Part shown: piece by piece, positions 55,745-64,000 of the stretch
Position numbering within the stretch: position 1 is the stretch's first letter
How the letters are laid out: each line of letters opens with the position of its first letter
Assembly (NCBI GenBank): GCA_004835665.1
Contig: RBKR01000008.1
Span: 1,612,001 to 1,676,000 of the forward strand
Reading direction: 5' to 3'
DNA from: Phoma sp. XZ068
Lineage: Eukaryota > Ascomycota > Dothideomycetes > Pleosporales > Didymellaceae
DNA: 64,000 bases
Position numbers and translations under genes: made by a program
Notes under the pieces: generated by a model
Database searches by the model: none
What the model was told of the DNA's origin: nothing
What the model saw: only the letters and a program-made list of their open reading frames with translations

Positions 55745-57982
55745 CTACACCAACACAAAGTCCTGATCTTCAAGATTCATCTCATCCACCTCTCCATTCA
55801 TTAACCCATGTACATATGCATCTCCAACAAACTCGTAGGTCTCACTCGCCTGTCCTGGAACTGTTCGCAGTACGTGTGGGGTCGGCGCACTGTTGAAGAC
55901 CACGACTTTGTCGCCTGGGACTACCCCTGCGTTTGTGAAGCCAGGACTACCATCTGCTGTGAAAAACAATTGCCTTCCTTGCAGGATGAGTATCTGCATA
56001 TAGAAAAGTCCAGCGTCCGTGGAAGTGTCTGTGAGGGGTTCCACTGATGCAATTGATTCGGAGATTAATTCGTCTCTGCCTTCGAGAATGGCTTCAAACA
56101 ATTGGCCAAACCTTTGCAAGACAGCATGGAAGGCCTCGTATGATTCGATCGTCAATGCACCTTCAAATCCGATTGGACCATCTTCATTGAATTTGGTTTG
56201 ATCACCGATCAATGTTTGCCAGTAGAGCTCTTTCCACTGATTATGCCACTCGCGACCACTTCCATCCTTTAAGTTGGGATACCGTGGATGCATAAAAAAG
56301 TTACGGGCCATATTTTCCCACTGGTACAGAATCCAGGCATATTGTAAGCTTCCGGGCAGCTCATTGGGGAAATCTTTGACGTTGGGAAAAGCTGTAGTCA
56401 CAGAACCGACAATAAAAATGTCCCTCCCACGCATGATCAGCTCTTGTGGTCGAAGTCCTCTGCGAGCGATGCACTTTCGTTGGCTACTTCTGTACAGTGG
56501 AGGTTGAATAAGTCTCGAGGTCGCTCTCCAAGTATAGTCGTGATGTATATCCGGGACCCATGAAGGAAGACCTTCAATTGTCTTGTGCCGAAAGGCACTA
56601 GAGAGCCACTGCCAGATAGCTGGCTCTCGTGCAAAATTGCAAAGACTCAGAGGAACAACTGCCGCGCTGAAGTTGGTGTAGAGCTCAGATACCGTTTTAG
56701 AAGCACGAAAGTCTACACCTAATGATTCGTACCGCTCTGGGTCAGAGAGGCCCAACAAGCCTAGAATACGATCTTGTGGCATTAGACAGCGTTGACTCGA
56801 ATTCATTCGAAGGGCATGTTTCAGCAATTCGTACGCTATTGCGTATGGTTCGCTGGCCGGTATGCTGAGCGCTTCTGACTGGATAGAGTATCTTATGTTA
56901 CTGACGGAAAGACCATGGAAAAATTTCAAAAACATGTTAGGCCCTACAACATTGGTTACACTGCTGAGGTAAGGAACATTCCGGATAGCATGCTCAATCA
57001 GCGGTGCAGCTATTTGATGGTGGCCGCAAAGGAATTTGGGTTTTCTAGCCAACACATACTCCTGGACAATCCACACACGACCAAACCATTCGTTGCTAAG
57101 GAGATGCAGAAGCACCTTCCAAGTGTTGGGACTGATTAGCTCCAAAACTGCAAGCGACCCACTGTTCCTAACTTCAACTCTTTGTTGTCTTGAGAGTTGT
57201 CTCACTCGTCCTCCTGCTTCTGTTATAATGGGCAAAAGATGAATGGCATCTTGTAAGGAGTCGGCTTGAGTTGTCAAATCGAGCCAAATCCAAACCATCG
57301 ATGCTTTGCGATAAACACTGTTCATTAACATGATCTGAACGGCCTTTTCTTCTTCGTTCTTCTGATCAATGCACAAAGCATCGATCCAGATTGGTCTGAC
57401 TACTTCTTGGTATTTCGTGTCGTGGTCTGTCTCTTTCGCCATAACCCAGCTAGCAGTATTGTTGAACGATTCTTTGCTTTGCGGGACATCCTCGGCGTCG
57501 TTTGATTGTTCCTCAGCTATTTCATACGCAATGTGGTCTTGAGTTTTATCTCTGCGCGCGTTGTCCTTGTTGTCGTCTATCCAACTCTGATCCTGTAGGC
57601 TTCCATCCTCTTCCCGCCCACAGTCGTCTTTGCTGACATCGCTCCGATCAGTCCCACCATCCGTGTCGCTCCCTAGAACAGTTCTTTTGGAGCTCCACAC
57701 ATACGACTGACGACAAGTATTGCGACGTGCCAGGTACGGCAATGCTGTGTAAAGGTTGAGATGAACATGATGTCTTCGGCCATTGCAAGTTATTGGGTAG
57801 GTCTGGTCCTGCGAACCCCAGACGTAGGAGAGAGCATCGAATTCAATAGTGTCATTAAGCGTAACCACTTGAATTGTCCAAGAAAGGCCATTCTTACCGT
57901 CTGCCGGTAGAAGAAGCCTGATCTGGCCTGGCGCAAGAGGATTGTAAGTGAACAACGGTAGATCGTCGTCGTGTTGAGACAT
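55745..57982 (-). CDS. HET-domain protein 2, with acidic insertion
   Basis: Single-exon 745-residue paralogue of the HET genes at 49424 and 58180: FTYNPLAPGQIRLLLP start, FDALSYVWGSQDQTYPITCN, RPIWIDALCIDQKNEEEK, MNSVYRKASMVWIWL, PQDRILGLLGL, LPSWVPDIHH and a C-terminal YVHGLMNGEVDEMNLEDQD. Between LPYLARR and RPIWIDALCID, where paralogue 3 has about ten residues, this copy has roughly 100 residues rich in Asp, Glu and Ser/Thr (for example DTDGGTDRSDVSKDDCGREE). The HET fold is therefore interrupted by a disordered acidic loop, which could act as a regulatory or recognition insert. No frame break is seen. Confidence 0.9.
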   Translation of the reverse strand: MSQHDDDLPLFTYNPLAPGQIRLLLPADGKNGLSWTIQVVTLNDTIEFDALSYVWGSQDQTYPITCNGRRHHVHLNLYTALPYLARRNTCRQSYVWSSKRTVLGSDTDGGTDRSDVSKDDCGREEDGSLQDQSWIDDNKDNARRDKTQDHIAYEIAEEQSNDAEDVPQSKESFNNTASWVMAKETDHDTKYQEVVRPIWIDALCIDQKNEEEKAVQIMLMNSVYRKASMVWIWLDLTTQADSLQDAIHLLPIITEAGGRVRQLSRQQRVEVRNSGSLAVLELISPNTWKVLLHLLSNEWFGRVWIVQEYVLARKPKFLCGHHQIAAPLIEHAIRNVPYLSSVTNVVGPNMFLKFFHGLSVSNIRYSIQSEALSIPASEPYAIAYELLKHALRMNSSQRCLMPQDRILGLLGLSDPERYESLGVDFRASKTVSELYTNFSAAVVPLSLCNFAREPAIWQWLSSAFRHKTIEGLPSWVPDIHHDYTWRATSRLIQPPLYRSSQRKCIARRGLRPQELIMRGRDIFIVGSVTTAFPNVKDFPNELPGSLQYAWILYQWENMARNFFMHPRYPNLKDGSGREWHNQWKELYWQTLIGDQTKFNEDGPIGFEGALTIESYEAFHAVLQRFGQLFEAILEGRDELISESIASVEPLTDTSTDAGLFYMQILILQGRQLFFTADGSPGFTNAGVVPGDKVVVFNSAPTPHVLRTVPGQASETYEFVGDAYVHGLMNGEVDEMNLEDQDFVLV

Positions 57983-58179
57983 GAGGAGACGGGATTGTGA
58001 TAGGTTAATTGCTAAAGAGTAGTCCTACCCTCAATAGATGTAAGTATTGACGTATTGAGGTGCTAGGCCGATGCCACGAGGCTGAGATGCAGTGCCATCA
58101 CGTGCAAGGCTGAAATGGCAGAATGCAAGTGCTAACCGGAATTGAGCCAGGCTTCCCCACCTCAACTTCATGAACATAG

Positions 58180-60198
58180 CTAGACAAGCAGTAGCTTTAG
58201 ATCCTCAACATCCATATTGTCTGTCTCCCCGCTCATGTATCCATGCACGTAAGCATCTCCGACCAAAGTGTATGAATCATCTACACGACCAAATGCCTTC
58301 CTTAACACATGTGGTGTTGGTGCACCATTAAAGACAACGATAAGATCGCCCTCTTGAGCTCCTTCAACTGTCAAGCCGAATGTCTCTCCACTAGTGCTGA
58401 ATATCTGCCGTTTGTAGAGAATAAGCAACTTCGCTCCGAATAGCTGGGACAATGGGACTTCATGACTTGAGGAAATAGCGAGTAGTCCTGCATCAGAAAG
58501 AAGTGCGCGAGCTACTTCCTGCTCCTCAGCTCGGATCCTGTGAGGTGGTTACGAGTTAGCCGATGTACAGCTAAATACAAACGACCGAGCTCACCTGGCG
58601 AAAATATCTGGGTCGGCGCATGAGTGTGCGAGTTTCTTCAAGCAATTCACAAAATCGCGATAGTCTCTGTACGTCAAAGTATACAAGGAGTGTGTGACAA
58701 GATTACCAACGAGTGTGCGCCAGTAGCAGTCCATCTTGGGGCGCATGCTGACAGGGATCTCGTCGAATTCGTCAAATTGCTCGAGCCCAGGTACGAGTAA
58801 CCGAGCCGTTTTAAGTTCCCACTCTGCTACTTCTAGATACGTTTTCACCAAGTCCGCTGGGTTTTCGTCTGAGGAGGGTAAATTCAGGATCTCCGGGTTC
58901 ACCACGTTAACTACATCAATTAGTCGCCCCCGGATACATATCACTCCATGGTCTGGTGTTCTTTCGATGCCGCTTGGCAGCGTGCTAGCTTCGTAGCTGT
59001 ACCGCTGAACGTTATGCCGGACAACGAGTGAGGAACTGCGACCTTTTGGATCGACGTTGTGTAGGTCCGGAACCCAAGATGGTAAATCTGCAATTAACTT
59101 CGGTCCAAACGAAAGACTGAGCCATTCCCAATAAGTTTCATCAACCTCGTTATATTTCGATACCGCAGCAGACAAAACAAAGGCACTGAACTTGGTGTAC
59201 AGCTCGGCGACCGATGAGAACCGGTAGATATCATCGTCGACTGTGGTCAGTTGCTCTGGGGTGAAAAGCCCCAGTATACCAAGGATACGGTCTTCTGGCC
59301 GAAGACATTCTTGACTGTTGGCCATCACACTTGACAGAAACATCAGGAGCTTTGCTACAGTGTGACGGTTTAAGAAGTCTTCTTGAGATCCTATGAGATG
59401 TCGCACAGAGAAAGCTGCTTGACTGCGAGCAGCCTTGGGGACTCTCAACGGGCGGTTTTCTGGGTCCACAGGCTTCAGAAGTTCGAGAAGGCGATTGACA
59501 TCCACAATAGAGTTCTGCATTAGCCAATGCGGTATCGTATGTCCTCCGCAAATGAATACGGGATCTCTTGCCACCGCCATCTCTTGAACGACCCAAACCC
59601 TGCGATACCAGGCATTTGTTGTAAGATGTAGGATGACCTCCCAAAGCGGTTCTGAAATTTCGGCCAGGGCTTGGACACCCGTATCCCAATCCTTCTCAAC
59701 GCCTTTGACCAGTTTGCCGAAATCGGGTAAGATATCGATGGCATTTTCAACCTCATTTTGCTCTGGAGTAAGGCCAAGCCATATCCAAACTGTTTTCGCT
59801 TGTCGATATATCGTATTCATCAAGGCAATCTGGACAAGCTTCTCTCCTTCGTCGTTCTGATTGATACACAAAGCATCGATCCAAATTGGCCGTAGTTCGG
59901 GGCCATTTCTTCGGGTTGCTAGGAACGGCAGAGCAGTGTGAAGATTGTGATGGACATAATGCAAGCAGCCATTGCAGATGATAGGAAACATTTGAGCTTG
60001 GTCGCCCCAAGTGTAAGACAAAGCATCAAAACCAATCATCTCATTTTCGATACTCGTTGTTGTCAAATACCAGGAGTAGCCATCCTGGTCGCTGGCCGGG
60101 TACAGTAAGCGAATATGCCCAGGGGCCAAGGGCGTGTAAACGAAGCGCGGAAGGTTGCTTTGCTGATCCGCCGGATATGTGGGTACAGGCTGTGACAT
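58180..60198 (-). CDS. HET-domain protein 3
   Basis: Two exons, 60198-58595 and 58537-58180, with a 57-bp intron (GTGAGC donor, GGCTAACT branch, CAG), give 653 residues. It starts with FVYTPLAPGHIRLLYPA. The HET domain has FDALSYTWGDQAQMFPIICN, RPIWIDALCINQNDEGEK and MNTIYRQAKTVWIWLG with almost no spacer, so it looks closest to a minimal form. PEDRILGILGLF and LPSWVPDLHN follow. The second exon supplies the shared C-terminal module (FNGAPTPHVLRKAFG, GDAYVHGYMSGETDNMDVED). Paralogues 1 and 2 are intronless at this point, so the intron was gained here or lost in them. It is tandem with HET gene 2. Confidence 0.9.
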
Positions 60199-60761
60199 AT
60201 CTGCAAATAAGTGAGCCTGTAACAAACGGATTTAGAGACTACCATTGGGGTATGGAGAGAGGCTACTTCGACGGGGCAGAGAACGAGGGCGACAGGCACC
60301 CCTCGCTACGCTAGCCGAGTTGGGCTTGTGTAACCATGTCGCTGGTCTGCATGGTGGGCGGAGCTTCGACCTCACCTGTTATCTAGTACCGTAGCTTGTT
60401 CATTAGTATTCTTTTTGGACGGCAACGTGGTGTCAGCCAAAGAACGCGGAGTACTTTTTCGACCCGTCCCCCATTGGTGAGCCTATCCCATATTTCTTGC
60501 ATGGTGTGAATGATAGGACGAATCACTATAAGACCGAGGGGCGCTAGTGCTGGGTTCTAGAACAATGCGACATGTGACGCTTGACAGCCAGATAGCTTGG
60601 CTTGCAACTTTACGGCTAATTTCTTCTAGTTGTCAAATAAAAAGGTTGAAAAATTACCACCTGCTTGCAATGCAAATTGGAAGTATGGTATTGAGGTCCA
60701 TGTTGGTAACGCCGTAGGCTCGTAAGTATTGGAAACCCAGAAAACGAAACACTCTTTTTGG
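60199..60761. other. Intergenic between HET gene 3 and the CorA-like gene
   Basis: Contains the promoter of HET gene 3. No gene or notable repeat is seen. Confidence 0.5.
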
Positions 60762-62693
60762 TCAGCCAGCTTTGGGCCAGAACGCCGTTGTCGTCCTCTT
60801 TATCACCGGTGCCGCAATGCCCTTCTTGCGCCAAACGAAGATATTTTTGAAGGATTCCAAGGTCCACTGAGCTTCGTCATTGAGGGCACGGTCCAAAGCC
60901 CACGTGATAACAGAGGTAAACATGACAACGCCGATTGCGCAGACCCAGTAAACCCAGAATTGAGGTTTGTTGGGCGCATAGTTGTCTTGCATGCTGAATA
61001 AACTGCTCGTATACGCCAGTGGAATGAACAAAAGCGCTAGCAAGTTGAGGCGCTTCACGCGCTTGGCTTCCTCGAGATTTTGGCGATTGCCGGCGATGCT
61101 CGCAAGACCCGTCATGGACGTCATGAGGTTGTCTGCGCGCTCCTTGAGTACTTTCAAACGAAGATAAACGTATTGGTAGTCGATCTCGCAGTCCTTCCAG
61201 TCGAAGGTCTTGTTCTTGTCCTTCTTCTCCCTCTTTGTTGGTATATCGAGTGTATAGCCCAAACTTAACATTGTATCCTCGATGTCATCGCGGTAATTGC
61301 CGCAGCGTCGAGAGATGGTCTGGAGAGCTTTCCACTGCTCCTGTTCCTCTACCCACGCAGTTGTCAATTTGAGTTCCAGTGATGGCAGCATTACCTTGAT
61401 GTAGTCCGCCAATTGCAAATAGTGAGCGGCAACAATCTTTTTCAAGAAGATTGCAGAGTAGCTTGGATCTTTCCACTCGGACTCTTTGAGGAGATGTGAG
61501 TTCGTTTCATAATAGTAAACAAGGTCGTAAAGCATGGATTTGTGTGGATGGCGGGAGGTGGGTGGAAATTCGCCAGGCTTTAGTCGTGGCGATGGGACAA
61601 AGTCTGTGTAACCTCCTTGGAATGGCTCGTTTTGGAGATCGGTGTCAGGATCCTTAATCGGACGAAGGTCACAACCACCAGTCTTCTCGTTGTATATCTT
61701 CTCTTTTGGGTAGATGTTCATTTGTGCAAGTTGAGGGTCGCAAAGAATCACCACTATGCCTTCGTTAGTGCACTTCAAGCCAAGATGCCAGATTGACAAG
61801 CATACCGTCCCAACTGCCCTCTGTGGCAGTCTGTTGAGACCACCAACTAACCTTCCGCCTCAAGATGGCTGTTGTACTATTTCCTTTGCCTTTGCCGTCG
61901 GTTCCAGTCGTACCCTTGCCCTTGGAGTCTTTCGGGCTTTTGCCTTTGCTTTTATCCTTATTTTTGAAATGCCGTGGCGCGGTCATTCCCACATGCCTCT
62001 TCGTTCTCGCGCAAAAACACGGAAGAGTTTCAAGAGCCTTATTGAACTCTCGCAGCTCACAATACTGCACATGAAAGCTCTTTGTGGGGTCGATCAGGCT
62101 AGGTTGGGGCAGGGCATCGCTCACAGGTGTGAAATCGTTGCTCCAAACACAAGTCCTCTCTTGCCGCAGCCAGAACGTAGGGTCCATCCAGAAGTGGCCG
62201 CCTATCGCCGCAACGTAATCAGTCGCCAGACCTTCCATGATGTAGATACGTCGGCGCCCATGATCACGAGGTGACTCTCTCAAGAATGTCTTCAGATGTG
62301 CAGCGTCTCTGAACTCGGTCCTTGTAAATCTAGGCTTACCAATCGCAGAGGCATCTAGCATGACCACGTGAGCACCACCAGCAGTCATCAATGGGACCTT
62401 GCCAGTTAGGTTGTTTGGGTCCGCAGTTCGAAGGCCGGGATTGGAGTCGCTAAGGGCTGCTATATACTCCTGGTACGGCCCTTCATACAATCAGCGACAT
62501 TTCTCCGTTGTGAGAGCTATCAATATTCACCAGGAGTACACAGCCAGGATCCAATGGGCTTCTCATCATGTAATTCAGGAGTCGTGACGTGTCTAGGCGT
62601 CCCGCGCCCTAGAGTTGTTTGCGCTGATGTTCTGCCATTGGGCGAGACGCTGTTCCGAGTCTCAAGTAGCACCTCGGTAACGACGGTAGACAT
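60762..62693 (-). CDS. CorA-like membrane protein (divalent-cation transporter superfamily)
   Basis: Three exons, 62693-62531, 62480-61806 and 61759-60762, with introns of 50 and 46 bp (donors GTGAAT and GTATGC; the second has a CACTAAC branch), give 611 residues in phase. The long N-terminal cytosolic part includes a lysine/glycine-rich low-complexity insert (KDKSKGKSPKDSKGKGTTG, around residue 245). A helical stalk follows (YVYLRLKVLKERADNLMTS), then two C-terminal membrane spans (LNLLALLFIPLAYTSSLFSM and FWVYWVCAIGVVMFTSVIT). The canonical Gly-Met-Asn selectivity motif after the first span is absent and reads SMQDNYAP, as in many fungal CorA-like paralogues, so magnesium transport should not be assumed. 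Confidence 0.8.
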
Positions 62694-64000
62694 CTGAGCC
62701 ACGACGACAAGTGGGATTCGTCGCGATTGTACTGCTGTCTGTCATCTAACACATTTACTAACAGTTCTAAGAAAGTTCGGAACCGGGAGGGATGGAGCGT
62801 GCCGTTCGCGGGTGGAACGACTTTTCAAGCGCCTGCGGCTCTGCACGGGGGCGGAGCACTGCATCATCTGGGGGCCAGAAGCGCCACGTCATCCGTGCAC
62901 CTTCAGCTGAGGGGATAAGTCTGCCTTTCGTCGCATCTTGCGCTTGCTTCGCGCGCGAATCGATGCTGGAGCTGTGCTCACCGTTGGACGTTGAAGGATG
63001 TTCGTATCACGAACTCGAGCCAGATGCGGGGTGGAAAGGTGTGGCTGCTCCTTCATGCGAGTGGGAGCGTTCGGCCTGATCGAAGAATTCTCACCCACAC
63101 TTGACCGGTAGTCCTCCATCCAAACGACAGACTCGAGGCACTCTGCTCGAGTTTCAAGGCGTCTTTCAGAAGTCGTCCAGACTATCGTTGATGGCGAGCG
63201 CTCGTCGAGTACACTTCAAGTCAGACTAGGCCAATTTTGGATAGCACGCACGTGCCGGTCTCCGTCAACCCCCAAGGTCTGACACGTCGTCTGCGCTTCG
63301 ACCCCATTGCCCCAGACTGGCAGGAAGTATCGCGATCGCACCCGTGTTATGATGTCTTCTCGCGGAGCGTATCGGAACCTCATTGTCGACTGATGGCTAT
63401 GGACCTCGGGAAGCTCAGCTGCTTACAAAGGAACAGACGTGTCAGTCTCGCGTCTCCGATCTGTGAGGCGCGGTGGCCACGTCAAACCTCCTGAGGTACA
63501 GGTCACAGCCTCAAAGCCTTGAGTTTTGTCATCAACCCCTTTGGGTAACATCGGACGATTGTCGAGAACTTGGCGCTGAACGCGGCTACTGGGCAGATTG
63601 TGCGACACGTTGTCGACAGGCACCGTCATTGCGTTGCATTTCAACAACTCCAGCAATTGACGCCTTGAGTGATCTAAATATCGGACTGTTTGTCCAATCA
63701 TGTGTCTGCCGTGACCCACTCACTTAGGGAATAGCGGTCAATTGCCCAACACCAAAGCTTCACCGCGCTAAACCGTCACACCCAACCTACCTACCAGATC
63801 GGGATTCGAGTCACCAACATGTGGCAGACACCGTCACCGGGTCAGGTGGTGATGGGACATTGCTGTCAAAGATTGAGCAACTTATATCGCAAGTACTCAC
63901 CCACAGATGTTCAGCACTTTACAACTACCCATCATCAATTACCTTCCCACCATGTCTACTGAATTGGTTGCTCACATGCGACTTTCTCACTACAAATGCC
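62694..64000. other. Window end, no supported gene
   Basis: Short overlapping frames only. The left part is the promoter of the CorA-like gene. An incomplete gene could begin beyond the right edge. Confidence 0.4.

Noticed and set aside
63790..63830. GGGATTCGAGTC resembling a tRNA B-box
   Set aside because: No A-box or foldable cloverleaf at the expected distance upstream.

Overview
The window is nuclear DNA of a filamentous ascomycete (Pezizomycotina, most likely Dothideomycetes). The evidence is short spliceosomal introns (about 46-60 bp is common) with GTRNGT donors and CTAAC/CTGAC branch sites, HET-domain genes, Zn2Cys6 regulators, a She3-like coiled-coil protein, fungal CorA-like and NAT transporters, and AT-rich gene-poor stretches between gene-rich blocks. 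There is no rRNA operon, tRNA, CRISPR or bacterial-style operon. I rebuilt splice models by hand wherever the frame and the splice signals agreed.

Layout. 0.5-10 kb is mostly housekeeping: a peroxisome-targeted alkenal/quinone reductase, a secreted hydrolase-like protein that looks catalytically dead, RNA polymerase III subunit RPC8, a NUFIP/Rsa1-like snoRNP assembly factor, a 93-residue cupin and a PI-specific phospholipase C. 10-16.6 kb is gene-poor with simple repeats. 16.6-24.2 kb holds a small zinc-ribbon-like gene, the She3-like coiled-coil gene, a short hypothetical gene, a mitochondrial complex I subunit and an F-box/LRR gene.

24.7-32.4 kb is the most interesting block. It is a compact four-gene set: a 2-oxoglutarate/Fe(II) dioxygenase, a Zn2Cys6 regulator, a nucleobase-ascorbate (NAT) transporter with an altered substrate-binding signature, and an ATZ/TRZ-type amidohydrolase (deaminase). 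The genes form two divergent pairs. The two divergent promoters share a 13-of-15-base element, CCGAG-NN-CTCGGCCG, plus GATA sites. This looks like a self-regulated, nitrogen-controlled catabolic cluster for a nucleobase-like heterocycle. The substrate is unknown.

32.5-44.2 kb has another F-box protein, an 870-residue Zn2Cys6 regulator with seven exons, and the cytosolic Fe-S assembly factor CIA2. 44.2-49.4 kb is AT-rich and holds a decayed gene. 49.4-60.2 kb contains three related HET-domain (heterokaryon incompatibility) genes interrupted by the tRNA-dihydrouridine synthase DUS2, a MITE-like inverted-repeat element and a 40-residue membrane microprotein. 60.7-62.7 kb encodes a CorA-like membrane protein. 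The last 1.3 kb shows no gene.
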